DNA from: Rhynchopus sp. YZ270_cl-10 | Lineage: Eukaryota > Euglenozoa > Diplonemea > Diplonemida > Diplonemidae | Direction of reading: 5' to 3' | NCBI GenBank assembly: GCA_964035575.1 | Contig: OZ037849.1 | Span: forward strand, 1,550,001 to 1,614,000 | Length of the DNA: 64,000 bases | Part shown: in pieces, positions 1 to 9,831 of the stretch | Numbering within the stretch: the first letter of the stretch is position 1 | How the letters are laid out: each line of letters begins with the position of its first letter | Program-made: the position numbers and the translations under genes | The notes under the pieces: model-generated | The model's input: only the letters and a program-made list of their open reading frames with translations | Told to the model about the DNA's origin: nothing | The model's database searches: none

Positions 1-1872
1 TGGGGGCATCGTAGGAGATTGACGCCGTACCGTGCACTGTGTTCGCTTCTCTCTGTGCACAGCAACACCGCGGTCCTGTGGGTCGATGTATGTGCGCTGC
101 TGATGCTGCTGTACGTCTGGTGCACCTCCGCCACCGCCACCTGCACGGCCCTGCTCCTCGCAGTGTGGTTGCTGCACAGCACTGCAACCTTTCTGCACGA
201 CATCTACTCCTGCGTGTCTGAGCGCGCCCTCTCCAGGTGGAACGCCTTCGTCACCTACACCGGTCGTGCACACAGCGCAGCAAGGATCCTCCTCGTCGCT
301 GTAGAAAGCCTTTCAGGACAGAGCACCACGACTCTCCCGGGGGTGGTGCCCATCACACTGCTTCTGCTCTTTCTTTATGTCTTGATGGTGACGTTTGACC
401 CACCTCATGGCGTCGCATCTGCATTTGGCAGAGAGCCGTGCTTCAGTACAACACTCTTCGCGGTGGTGTTGGCGTCTCTCTTTGGGTCGGTATATGTGGT
501 TCCCATTGCGGTGTTCAGCTGTGTTGCGGTGCTGTCGAGGGAAAACAGCTTTCCGCAAAAACAGTGCAAAGGCAGACTGTGGTCGGTCTTGAACAGCAGC
601 TTTGTGGGTCGTCTGTGCAGCCTTCTTTCCGATGCCTGCCTACTATTAGTTCTGCACCGTGCAACCCTTCTCAACGCTTCTCTCGAAGACCCCAGCAACA
701 TCCTCCACAGTGCATTCGCTCTTCTTTCATTTGCAACCAAATGTGTCATCTTCTTGTATCTATTTGGCGAGCCTGTACGGCAAAGGATCTTTCCAAAGAA
801 ACCGGCGGCACGCAACGAATACACCAGCTCATATGATGAAACAACGAAGGTAACCACCTGGCGCCCAGTGGGGGAGGTAGAGTGGAGCCCTGTCGCTCCG
901 ACGCTGAAGGAGTCTGTGTGGTATTTTGTCACGGTGACGCTCAACTTTCAGGCAAACCTTGTGGTGAAGACCCTCCCACGGATGTTGCTTCTGTTGTGGA
1001 ATGGGCCTGCTCCGTTCGTGGGGGATCCAAAGGAAGGCTACACCATGGTTATGGGGACTGCGTTGCTGATGTGGGTCGGTGATGATTTGAACGTCCATCT
1101 GTACGACACGAGTCTGCCTGTTGGGAATAAGCTCTTTACGTTCTTTGGTGGTAGCAGGTCGGAGCTGTTTCCGCATCTTTGCTTTGAGCTGGACCATGAG
1201 CGGAAGGAGGTTGGCGCGTTTGTAGCATACAACTCAGATGGAAGCGAACGTTCTCGCATCACAGATGTTCAGGAGGTCTTGACCGTGCTGTGGACTGTGC
1301 TTGTGGTTCGCGTGCATTTTGTGTCCCATCTGAATGCGTCAGAGGTGGTGCACAACAGCAAATGGGATGATGCGCGCTCTGCTGCAGTCTGTGTAAGCGG
1401 CCTCAACGGTGCAATCACTGATAGTCGCATTGCACGCATGGTGTTCACGCCTGATATGGAAGAGGACATCAAGGGGGTGTTGATGGCGGGTGTTCCCCAC
1501 CGTAAGGCACGGAATGTTGTGAAGTGTTTGCAGGAAAACTCTGGTCTCTACCGTGCAGCGGTGCGTGCACACAGCGATCCTCGTCTCAAAGCTCTGGTAG
1601 GGTCAGGGGCAGAGTTGTCCTCTGTCGTGTCGACAGTGCTTTTCCATTCTGCTGATCACTTCATTTTGGAGCGGTGTGCGCTCCCTTGGTACATGGTGTC
1701 GAAGTTTCTGGAGACGAACCTCACCTTTGCGCGGCACTTTGCCGCAATTTTTGTGGACGACATCGCAAGCTGTCCGTCAGAGCTGTCTGGTGCTGCAGCC
1801 ATCATAGGTGAGATCGTGCAGGACGAGGCTCCAGAGATGCGGCGCTGTCTCCATGGGATGGCAGTGCAGTGA
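1..1872 (+). CDS. Unknown polytopic membrane protein, 5' partial
   Basis: I do not recognise this protein. The frame is open to the left edge, so the true start lies outside the window; the first in-window candidate is only a TTG at 19. Counting from that codon, about 617 residues are visible. The first 330 are rich in hydrophobic stretches, roughly residues 16-52, 108-126, 140-170, 197-216, 228-248 and 302-328, suggesting a multi-span membrane protein. The last 290 residues look soluble and carry no motif I can name. It ends with TGA. It is not visibly related to the cyclases downstream and is separated from them by 2.5 kb of AT-rich DNA. A transporter or receptor is possible, but nothing in the sequence decides it. 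Confidence 0.7.
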   Translation, partial: WGHRRRLTPYRALCSLLSVHSNTAVLWVDVCALLMLLYVWCTSATATCTALLLAVWLLHSTATFLHDIYSCVSERALSRWNAFVTYTGRAHSAARILLVAVESLSGQSTTTLPGVVPITLLLLFLYVLMVTFDPPHGVASAFGREPCFSTTLFAVVLASLFGSVYVVPIAVFSCVAVLSRENSFPQKQCKGRLWSVLNSSFVGRLCSLLSDACLLLVLHRATLLNASLEDPSNILHSAFALLSFATKCVIFLYLFGEPVRQRIFPKKPAARNEYTSSYDETTKVTTWRPVGEVEWSPVAPTLKESVWYFVTVTLNFQANLVVKTLPRMLLLLWNGPAPFVGDPKEGYTMVMGTALLMWVGDDLNVHLYDTSLPVGNKLFTFFGGSRSELFPHLCFELDHERKEVGAFVAYNSDGSERSRITDVQEVLTVLWTVLVVRVHFVSHLNASEVVHNSKWDDARSAAVCVSGLNGAITDSRIARMVFTPDMEEDIKGVLMAGVPHRKARNVVKCLQENSGLYRAAVRAHSDPRLKALVGSGAELSSVVSTVLFHSADHFILERCALPWYMVSKFLETNLTFARHFAAIFVDDIASCPSELSGAAAIIGEIVQDEAPEMRRCLHGMAVQ

Positions 1873-2157
1873 AGGGAGAAAAGAAACTATCAGGAAAGTT
1901 TGGAGGGTTTTGACCCCCATGGGTTCTTGGTAGCGTTGGTCCTCGTGTTTTTTTATTTTAAATGATTTTTGTATACAACAGACGAAGCGGTACGCGTACG
2001 GTTGTAACCAGGATGCGTTCAATGAAATCATTTGTGTAGAAAAGTTCGAGGATATGTAGGTATATATATGTAGGTATTGTTATTTCCTTTCAAACGAAAC
2101 GACAATTTCTTTCCATATCATAGTATCTTATGTAAACCACGAAATGAATTTTTTGTA

Positions 2158-2219
2158 ACGCACACTACTTTGTGAGCGGAAAGTTTCGCGTCGTTCACTC
2201 ACCCAAATGTGCTCCGCAA
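2158..2219. repeat. 60-bp direct repeat, copy 1
   Basis: This block contains TTTGTGAGCGGAAAGTTTC and then TCGTTCACTCACCCAA. It is matched with a few differences at 2559-2619, about 400 bp downstream. Short complementary ends (GTGAG and CTCAC) could form a weak hairpin. Function unknown. Confidence 0.7.
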
Positions 2220-2558
2220 CACCACCACCCAACAGGTGAGATCTAGTGTATGTGGAAGCGTCAAAACAACTCAAAAAATGGGGTGAGGGAACGACGAAGT
2301 GACACTTTTTTTGTTTATCTTTGATTGTTCATTCATTTGGTCTTGAGGGGGTTTTATTTTTTAGCTTCTTGTTTGAGCAGGTTCTTACCACAGCATGTTC
2401 TTTGTGGACGGCTTGCTCCGAGAGACAAAGGATGAAGATGCTCACGTTGCTTTATCGTTCAAAGATCAAATACTGAAGGAAAATGTGTACGTAGGGGAGG
2501 TACATTCATCGCTCAAGGTTTTTTTTCCAATACTTGTTTTTTGCTTTTTTGTTTTTAC

Positions 2559-2619
2559 GCACATTTTGTGAGCGGAAAGTTTCACATCGTTCACTCACCC
2601 AACCGTGCTCTGCACCACA
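2559..2619. repeat. 60-bp direct repeat, copy 2
   Basis: Second, imperfect copy of the block at 2158-2219, with the same core of GTGAGCGGAAAGTTTC and CGTTCACTCACCCAA. The spacing and similarity suggest a local duplication or two copies of a short dispersed element. Confidence 0.7.
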
Positions 2620-2815
2620 GGGGTTAGTGAACACTTTTTTGCTTTTTTCCTGGTTCTTTCGTCAGCCGTGACACCAAACTTTTTTAGCTTGATTTGTTTT
2701 TTGATTTTCGTTTCTTTGGTGACAGGCTAGGCTGTGTGCGTCTGGAGCCAAATCACAGTTATTTTGATTTTATCACCAAACTGTGTTTCAGTGCAGATTA
2801 TCTAAACAAGAGTAG

Positions 2816-2868
2816 TTGCGTATGACGTGGGTAGCGTACCAACTAAACAACAGACGAACGGGGCTTTT
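2816..2868. repeat. Dispersed 50-bp repeat, copy 1
   Basis: The segment starting GCGTATGACGTGGGTAGCG is found again, almost unchanged, at 56874-56927, in front of another cyclase gene. Both copies are followed by T-rich DNA. It may mark an old duplication of a cyclase upstream flank. Confidence 0.7.
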
Positions 2869-4394
2869 AGTTCAAAGCACACCTTTTCTATTTTTTTTCC
2901 ATCTTTCATCTCTTTTTCGAGATTTTTTTTTGACACATTTTTTTTTTTTTTACCCACCACTTCTTTTGTTCCCCCCCCTTGCACCACGTTTAGCTTGCCT
3001 TTTTTTTCGTCTTTGGAAAGATGATGTAACATCATGATGTTTTTTGAAGACCCTCGGATCGCACAGCAATTCTTTGGCGTCCACACGCAAGGATACAAAG
3101 CTCAGATCTTGGCTGCGGATGTGGTGTTGTAACAACAACCTTTTTTTTTTGACGCATTTTTTATTTGAAAAGCCGTGGGGGTCGTTTGAGACCCCCCCCC
3201 CGGAGAGCAAAAAAAATTGCCACCCAGATCTCATTTATTTCTGATATGGATTATTGAGTGTGTGGATGCATGCCACACCCATAGCAGTATATTCCTACTG
3301 TATGCTCAGAATCCCCATTTTTTGTGACTTTGTACACGGTTTATCAGGTCCACGTGGAGCGAGCAAATTTGGGAGAGGAAATTTTGGGTGTGCATCTGTA
3401 CACTGCGCTCTCAATGTTCCCACCCCCACCTGGACCTTTTGACAACCGTGTGTAGGTACTGGTTCAACGCCATGAGAATCTAACTCCGTGGCGGTGGTTG
3501 GCGGCGATAGGCAGAAAAGTCTGAGGTCCCCCTTCCTTTTGTTCCTTTTACTATATCATTTGACACGTTAACCGTTTTTTTTTACATCATTCTCGCGTTC
3601 GTTATTATGTTGGATAAGGACGCATAAAAAGGGATACAATTCCCATCTACGCAGGTAGTGACCTCACTACTACATTTCTTTCCAAGAGACTTCCATACGT
3701 CTCGCTAAAATAAAAATCCTGTTCGCGCAAAATAAGAAAAAGATACTTCTCCAACTAGCGTCGGCAAGTTTTTTTGGTTGATGAGGGAGTCAGAGGTTCC
3801 TTCTGATACCGAAGATAAAACGGCCACGCTTTTCGCAGAGGGACAGTTGTTTTGCGTTTGTTTTTGTTTTTTTTTTAAATGAAATCTTTGGTTGTATAGC
3901 ATCAGTGTAGACATACAAGGACGTTGTACAACTGTGTAAGGTTTGCAACCTTTTTTTTTTTTGATATTTGTGCATCTGCGCTACTCTACTGTTTAGGGGA
4001 GGGTGAGGGTAGCGCGATTCCAAAATCCCTTTCTTTTTGTCATTTTTTAGAAACCCAAAACGGGAAAACGGCTTCCAAAATGAGAGTGATGGTGCTTTTT
4101 TAGTGATGTTTATATGCCCTCCTCACCACACACAAATTACTTCCTTTTCGTTGGCGAGTTTTTTGTGTATTCTGTTCCACAGTTTACAAACTCGTTGTGT
4201 TGTGCCCACCAGAGTACTATCAGTAGTGGACGGCGCATATACCCTACATGCTTGTATGGTGATGTGTCGTGCACACGCAACACCATTCCAATCGAGGTGG
4301 CCTAGTGGTCCTGTCAACAGCGCCACTATGAGATGTTATAGTAATTAAGACACATTTTTCTGGAGAGGTGCTAATGCGCTTCTTCTTTCTTTTC

Positions 4395-4434
4395 TCAACG
4401 CAATCTTACACACAGGACATACACAAGGGTACAC
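4395..4434 (+). promoter_or_regulatory. Shared leader with candidate splice acceptor before the cyclase ATG
   Basis: A pyrimidine-rich run is followed by CAATCTTACACACAG and then GACATACACAAGGGTACAC directly before the ATG. The last part of this leader, ACACAAGGGTACAC, precedes nearly every cyclase gene in the window, A or B. If the host trans-splices, the AG in ACACACAG is a natural acceptor, leaving about 19 bases of gene-encoded 5' UTR. The conservation is seen; the splicing role is inferred. Confidence 0.5.
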
Positions 4435-6576
4435 ATGGGGATGATGCAGTATCTGAAAGACGCGCTCTCCTTGGATGGGACACTTGGCAAGAAAGAGACA
4501 GAGCGACGTACGCAGCTTCTCGTCTGCGGAACTGCTGGTCTGTGCAGTTCCTTCGTAGGCTTCGTGGTTTCAGTACATGAGCAGACTCCTGTGTCTCTGG
4601 TAGGCACAGTGCTGACTTGGATAGCCTTCTGTGTTGCGATGGGTGCCGTGCTCTGCAAGATTCCCTTGCACACGTGGATTGTTGTGAGCTCAACGTACAT
4701 GGGTGCAGCCAGCATTCTGCTGTGGGATTTGGTCGCACGTACCATATCCGATGACCGCTGGGCCGTTTTGATCCTCATCATCGACATGTTGCTTGTGATG
4801 CGTGTGCCCACGTTCTACACCTCAGGTCTCGTGGGGTTTGTGGTGATGTGGCTGGTGGTGCTTGGTGTTGAGGAGAGCTTCAGGTTTGGTTTGTTCGACC
4901 TGCCCGGGTTGCCACCTCAGGAGGGTGAGTACGGAAGGGAGTACTATCACAACAAGGCACGTGAGTGTGGGAAGATGCCGTGTCCAGGTAGCTTCCCTTC
5001 TAGAAAAATGATCGTAGGTGTGTCTGTCTTTGTGATTGACTTCATCATCACACGTGGTTTCGCACGTGACGTCCTGAAGGAGCAAGCATCAATGGAGCGG
5101 ACGATCAACGCTGTGCAGGAGATTGCGTCGTTGCTCGCAAAGTACGACGTGGAAGGTGTGGCACGGATGCTTGCGGCACGTGGCTCAGAGCTGCCTGAGG
5201 AGATGTACGAGACGCTGCAGACAATGGAGCAGAACCTGCGCCGCTACAAGCCCTACCTCCCTGCTGCGCTGTTTGAGGAGATGGAGGAGGAGGAGAGGCG
5301 ACAGAGCTGTGTTCCTGAGCACATGTCTGTGGCACCACCTGGAGAAGAGAGTGAAACAGCAACCATCGTGTTCACAGACATACGTGCATCAACATCGATG
5401 TGGGAACATGCACCTGAAGGGATGCGTGCTGGGCTGAAGATCCACAACACTGTGATACGCGAGGTGATGCAGATGTTTGGTGGGTACGAAGTCAAAACCA
5501 TCGGCGATGCCTTCATGGTTGCCTTCACATCAACACAGGACGGGGTGAACTTCGGTCTGCGTGTGCACGAACTCCTGCGTGAAGCTGTCTGGCCTGATTC
5601 ACTACTTGAGGATGCACCAATCTGTGCTGAACAGGGATCACTTTGGGGAGGACTGACTGTGCGCATTGGTGTGAACACAGGCCCTGTGAGTGTGGAGGAG
5701 AACGCACTGACGGGACGGACAGACTACTTTGGCCACACAGTGAACGTTTCTGCCCGCCTTGAGAGCACATGCAAGCCTGGTGCTGTTGCCATCCCCTCTG
5801 ACCTGTACACATCTGAGTGCAGGTCTTGCTCTGCTGTTGTTGGGGATGCGGAGGCACTGGACTTGAAGGGTGTGTCTGGGACAACGTTTGTGTGTTGTGT
5901 GTGGCCTTTGTCACTTGCGGGTCGCAAGCACAGTCCCCTCAAAGAACCTTCTGTGATTCTGAAGGGTGCAGACGTCCGAGACTGCGAGTCCAGAAGCGGG
6001 AGTACGAGAACGGACTCTTCGTTAGGTTCATACGCCGGTGGACACGCCGTGACACTTCCCTTTGAGGCAACTGTTGGCACTGTGCATCTTGCCGTTGGTG
6101 ACGAGTGTGACCCTTCAGCACTGCACAATCTGAGCCTTGCCCTGACGACCCTCACAGTGGCACTGGACCAGAACGGTGGGACCTTGGTGACGCTGCTTGG
6201 GAGCCGTGTCTGTGTTGGGTGGAACCTGACCCGGCCAGCACCTGCACACATGGAGAACGCAGTGCGCTTTGCACAACGCCTTTTGGGGACTGCAGTGCTG
6301 TCTGGTGCAGGGCTTGTGACGGGTTCGGTGCAACACGGAGATGTTGGTGCTCGGAAGCAACGCTTTGTGACTGTGATGGGGCAGACTGTGTACCGGAGCT
6401 GGGCGCTGTGCGACACGGCACGGGAGGGGAGGCAGTGTTTGTACGAACCTCCGTTGGGGACTGTGCTTCCTGCTGCGTTGAAGCTGGCACTGCAGGCTGA
6501 GGGCAAAGCACATGATGGGTTGTACCAGGTCCTTGCGATGAGGAGTCGCTTGTGCGAAGAGAAGGAGAAGACGTGA
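4435..6576 (+). CDS. Type A six-span membrane adenylyl cyclase with degenerate second cyclase domain
   Basis: Reference copy of type A, 713 residues. Six hydrophobic segments lie near residues 28-47, 52-73, 81-99, 109-125, 129-147 and 191-208. With a cytosolic N-terminus, the 5-6 loop faces outside; it carries Cys178 and Cys183. A coiled linker (about 212-285) leads to a class III cyclase domain (about 308-490) with metal ligands D315 and D358, purine-site K354 and D430, and transition-state N437 and R441. The Lys/Asp pair favours ATP as substrate, giving cAMP. Residues 545-675 follow the same fold pattern, but the aligned positions are H551, S590, T586, T646, Y653 and A657, so this half should be inactive. 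The start is the ATG after the conserved leader. The linker between the two domains (508-540) is unlike that of most copies. Confidence 0.9.
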   Translation: MGMMQYLKDALSLDGTLGKKETERRTQLLVCGTAGLCSSFVGFVVSVHEQTPVSLVGTVLTWIAFCVAMGAVLCKIPLHTWIVVSSTYMGAASILLWDLVARTISDDRWAVLILIIDMLLVMRVPTFYTSGLVGFVVMWLVVLGVEESFRFGLFDLPGLPPQEGEYGREYYHNKARECGKMPCPGSFPSRKMIVGVSVFVIDFIITRGFARDVLKEQASMERTINAVQEIASLLAKYDVEGVARMLAARGSELPEEMYETLQTMEQNLRRYKPYLPAALFEEMEEEERRQSCVPEHMSVAPPGEESETATIVFTDIRASTSMWEHAPEGMRAGLKIHNTVIREVMQMFGGYEVKTIGDAFMVAFTSTQDGVNFGLRVHELLREAVWPDSLLEDAPICAEQGSLWGGLTVRIGVNTGPVSVEENALTGRTDYFGHTVNVSARLESTCKPGAVAIPSDLYTSECRSCSAVVGDAEALDLKGVSGTTFVCCVWPLSLAGRKHSPLKEPSVILKGADVRDCESRSGSTRTDSSLGSYAGGHAVTLPFEATVGTVHLAVGDECDPSALHNLSLALTTLTVALDQNGGTLVTLLGSRVCVGWNLTRPAPAHMENAVRFAQRLLGTAVLSGAGLVTGSVQHGDVGARKQRFVTVMGQTVYRSWALCDTAREGRQCLYEPPLGTVLPAALKLALQAEGKAHDGLYQVLAMRSRLCEEKEKT

Positions 6577-6714
6577 GTGGTGTTGTGACAATTTCCATTG
6601 TGCACTGCACCTGCTCTGTTCTTGCTCATGAGTTGCGTGATAAGTTGACACATCCCGGCGCAGCTTGGGAAGGTAAAATTAAAGAGACACTTTTCTTTTC
6701 ACAACACGGGCCGA
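6577..6714 (+). other. Type A-specific 3' flank
   Basis: The stretch after the stop has a short hairpin-forming motif, ACAATTTCCATTGT, then TGCACCTGCTCTGTTCTTGCTCATGAG and an AAAGAGACACTTTTC-like segment. Similar sequence follows the type A genes ending at 9527, 16696, 21850, 36704, 53494 and 59231, although some flanks are shorter. It is absent after type B genes. It is a candidate 3' UTR and processing signal that travels with the A-type 3' half. Confidence 0.6.
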
Positions 6715-6842
6715 ACCACCTGATTTTTTTCCGCGTATAGGCGCGTAGAGCGCGTAAAGGCTGGGAAAATTGGGTGGGGTTTGGCCTTTTCGGGCCTGTA
6801 CGGGACTTTACGCGCCTATATGCAGCGTAAAAATCCGGTGGT
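6715..6842. mobile_element. Small foldback (MITE-like) element, copy 1
   Basis: 128 bp bounded by ACCACC and GGTGGT, with imperfect inverted ends of about 40 bp built on CGCGTATAGGCGCGTA on the left and TTTACGCGCCTATATG on the right. A related copy lies at 27977-28072. There is no coding capacity. The inner part also has short palindromes of GCC/GGC type. No target duplication is clear. Confidence 0.6.
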
Positions 6843-7403
6843 CAAATATAAGAAATGTGAAAAAAGAATACCGACGCAGGAGACTTTTATTGGAAACTGT
6901 TTTCTTCTCTGCCAACACACAAAAACACTTGACAGAACAAACTTTTTCACACAAAAGCGTTTTTTGCTGCCAAACTCTCTGATTTTTCATATTTTTCAAA
7001 AATCCTGGTCGCGATAGTTTCGCGAACTTTCCTGCAGTCAATTCAGGGAAAAAACAATCAACTATGTGATACATGATATGGGTGGTTCAGTGATTCCACA
7101 GAACCGACACTATTGATGTGTCTCAACCAAAACCAATTCAATTTAAAAAGAGAGAGTTTTTGAAGTATACCTATAAGGAAAGAAAAGAGTTGGGAAGTGG
7201 GGTTTTCATTTGTGGAGATCCGACGTTCCCCTTGAGTACGCTTCCTCCCCCCCAGGCTGATAATTAATAAGCAAGGTTGCCTGGTCTCTGGCAGCGGCTT
7301 TTTAGGTTTTGGGGTTTTAGTAGTAAATTTTTACAAGACATGTGTGCAGATTTCTTTCTTTTCTCAACGCAATCTTACACACAGGACATACACAAGGGTA
7401 CAC
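6843..7403. other. Spacer between the first two cyclase genes
   Basis: AT-rich spacer without a convincing gene. At 7195-7258 it has a 60-bp segment (GGGGTTTTCATTTGTGGAGA and onward to CTTGAGTACGCTTCC) that also precedes the genes starting at 9832 and 17106. The last 60 bases contain the pyrimidine run and common leader before the ATG at 7404. Confidence 0.6.
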
Positions 7404-9527
7404 ATGGGGATGATGCAGTATCTGAAAGGCGCGGTCTCCTTGGACGGGACACTTGGCAAGAAAGAGACAGAGCGACGTACGCAGCTTCTCGTCTGCGGAA
7501 CTGCTGGTCTGTGCAGTTCCTTCGTAGGCTTCGCGTTTTCAGTACCTGAGCAGATGCCTGTGTCGCTGGCAGGCACTGTGCTCATCTGGATAGCCTTCGC
7601 AGTTGCGATGGGTGCCGTGCTCTGCAAGGTTCCATTGCACACAGGGATTGTTGTGAGCTCAACGTACCTGGGTGCAGCCGGCATTTTTCTGTGGGATGTG
7701 GAAGCACACACCTTATCGAATGATCGCTGGGCCGTCATGATCCTCATCATCGACATGTTGCTTGTGATGCGTGTGCCCACGTTCTACACCTTAGGTCTCG
7801 TGGGGTTTGTGGTGATGTGGTTGGTGCTGCTTGGTGTTGAGGATGGCTTCAGGTTTGGTCTGTACGACTTGCCCGGGTTGCCACCTCAGGAGGGTGAGTA
7901 CGGAAGGGAGTACTATCACAACAAGGCACACGAGTGTGGGAAGTTGCCATGTGCACAGCGCTTCCCATCTAGCAATATGATCATCGGTGTAACCGTCTTT
8001 GTGATTGACTTTCTCATCACACGTAGTTTCGCACGTGAGGTGCTGAAGGAGCAAGCATCAATGGAGCGGACGATCAACGCTGTGCAGGAGATTGCGTCGT
8101 TGCTCGCAAAGTACGACGTGGAAGGTGTGGCACGGATGCTTGCGGCACGTGGCTCAGAGCTGCCTGAGGAGATGTACGAGACGCTGCAGACAATGGAGCA
8201 GAACCTGCGCCGCTACAAGCCCTACCTCCCTGCTGCACTGTTTGACGAGATGGAGGAGGAGGACGGGATACAAAACCAACCTGATTCTGTGGCACCACCT
8301 GGTCTGGCCAACGATACAGCAACACTCGTGTTCACAGATATACGTGCATCAACATCGATCTGGGAACATGCACCTGAAGGGATGCGTGCTGGTCTGAAGA
8401 TCCACAACACTGTGATACGCGAGGTGATGCAGATGTTTGGTGGGTACGAAGTCAAAACCATCGGCGATTCCTTCATGGTTGCCTTCACATCAACACAGGA
8501 CGGGGTGAACTTCGGTCTGCGTGTGCACGAACTCCTGCGTGAAGCTGTCTGGCCTGATTCACTACTTGAGGATGCACCAATCTGTGCTGAACAGGGATCA
8601 CTTTGGGGAGGACTGACTGTGCGCATTGGTGTGAACACAGGCCCTGTGACTGTGGAAGAGAACGCACTGACGGGACGGACAGACTACTTTGGCCACACAG
8701 TGAACGTTGCTGCCCGCCTTGAGAGCACATGCAAGCCTGGTGCTGTTGCCATCCCCTCTGACCTGTACACATCTGAGTGCAGGTCTTGCTCTGCTGTTGT
8801 TGGGGATGCGGAGGCACTGGACTTGAAGGGTGTGTCTGGGACAACGTTTGTGTGTTGTGTGTGGCCTTTGTCACTTGCGGGTCGCAAGCACAGTCCCCTC
8901 AAAGAACCTTCCATTACGCTGAAGTGTGCACATGGTGTCGATGTGCAAGATTCCGACAGTGCGACCACCAACTCAACTTCGCTGTGTGCTGACAACTACA
9001 TCACATCACTTCCGTTTGAGGCAACTGTTGGCACTGTGCATCTTGCACTTGACGAGTGTGACCCTTCATCACTGCACAACCTGAGCCTTGCCCTGACGAG
9101 ACTCACAGTGGCACTGGACCAGAACGGTGGGACCTTGGTGACGCTGCTTGGGAGCCGTGTCTGTGTTGGGTGGAACCTGACCCGGCCAGCACCTGCACAC
9201 ATGGAGAACGCAGTGCGCTTTGCACAACGCCTTTTGGGGACTGCAGTGCTGTCTGGTGCAGGGCTTGTGACGGGTTCGGTGCAACACGGAGATGTTGGTG
9301 CTCGGAAGCAACGCTTTGTGACTGTGATGGGGCAGACTGTGTACCGGAGCTGGGCGCTGTGCGACACGGCACGGGAGGGGAGGCAGTGTTTGTACGAACC
9401 TCCGTTCGGGACTGTGCTTCCTGCTGCGTTGAAGCTGGCACTGCAGGCTGAGGGCAAAACACATGATGGGTTGTACCAGGTCCTTGCGATGAGGAGTCGC
9501 TTGTGCGAAGTAAAGGAGAAGACGTGA
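7404..9527 (+). CDS. Type A membrane cyclase, copy 2
   Basis: 707 residues from the leader-proximal ATG; the frame is open 20 codons further up, but that stretch reads the leader itself. Membrane segments 1-3 differ from copy 1 at many positions, whereas segment 5 and both cyclase-like domains are nearly identical. All six catalytic residues of the first domain are present. The linker before that domain is shorter (GIQNQPDSVAPPGLANDTAT), and the linker between domains is the common form with HGVDVQDSDSATTNS. The outer loop keeps both cysteines although the following residue is Ala rather than Pro. It follows the foldback-containing spacer and ends 304 bp before the next cyclase ATG. Confidence 0.88.
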   Translation: MGMMQYLKGAVSLDGTLGKKETERRTQLLVCGTAGLCSSFVGFAFSVPEQMPVSLAGTVLIWIAFAVAMGAVLCKVPLHTGIVVSSTYLGAAGIFLWDVEAHTLSNDRWAVMILIIDMLLVMRVPTFYTLGLVGFVVMWLVLLGVEDGFRFGLYDLPGLPPQEGEYGREYYHNKAHECGKLPCAQRFPSSNMIIGVTVFVIDFLITRSFAREVLKEQASMERTINAVQEIASLLAKYDVEGVARMLAARGSELPEEMYETLQTMEQNLRRYKPYLPAALFDEMEEEDGIQNQPDSVAPPGLANDTATLVFTDIRASTSIWEHAPEGMRAGLKIHNTVIREVMQMFGGYEVKTIGDSFMVAFTSTQDGVNFGLRVHELLREAVWPDSLLEDAPICAEQGSLWGGLTVRIGVNTGPVTVEENALTGRTDYFGHTVNVAARLESTCKPGAVAIPSDLYTSECRSCSAVVGDAEALDLKGVSGTTFVCCVWPLSLAGRKHSPLKEPSITLKCAHGVDVQDSDSATTNSTSLCADNYITSLPFEATVGTVHLALDECDPSSLHNLSLALTRLTVALDQNGGTLVTLLGSRVCVGWNLTRPAPAHMENAVRFAQRLLGTAVLSGAGLVTGSVQHGDVGARKQRFVTVMGQTVYRSWALCDTAREGRQCLYEPPFGTVLPAALKLALQAEGKTHDGLYQVLAMRSRLCEVKEKT

Positions 9528-9700
9528 GTGGTGTGTTGTGCCAATTTCCATTGTGCGTCTTCACCTGCTCTGTTCTTGCTCATGAGTTACACTACGTTTT
9601 ATTTGGGACTTGTGTTATTTGACCGTTTCTGGTGCATCTTGGGATGGTTGAATTAATGGGACACTTTTCTTTTCACAACACGGGTCGAACATAAGGAAGA

Positions 9701-9831
9701 GTTGGGAAGTGGGGTTTTTATTTGTGGAGATACAACGTTCGCCTTGAGTACGCTCCCCCAACCCATTTGTCTATGTGACGTCCACCCTCACCAAACAGTG
9801 CACACCCGAAGGGGTTGGGGGGCCGACAACA
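9701..9831 (+). promoter_or_regulatory. 5' flank of the divergent cyclase gene
   Basis: Starts with the GGGGTTTTTATTTGTGGAGA-type segment ending CTTGAGTACGCT, then CACACCCGAAGGGGTTGGGG and the ATG context. Related sequence precedes the genes at 7404 and 17106. It lacks the usual ACACACAGGACATACAC leader, so expression of this copy may be controlled differently. Confidence 0.45.

Larger units (their letters stand above)
1873..4434. other. AT-rich intergenic region, no gene seen
   Basis: About 2.5 kb with many T and A runs and only short, compositionally biased open frames. It holds two copies of a 60-bp direct repeat (listed separately) and one copy of a 50-bp sequence that recurs near 56.9 kb. 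The last 60 bases carry a pyrimidine-rich stretch and the leader common to the cyclase genes. Confidence 0.6.

Noticed and set aside
5724-6653. Long minus-strand open frames opposite the cyclase genes
   Set aside because: They recur at the same relative place in every type A copy and only mirror the biased codon use of the plus-strand gene; no domain was recognised.
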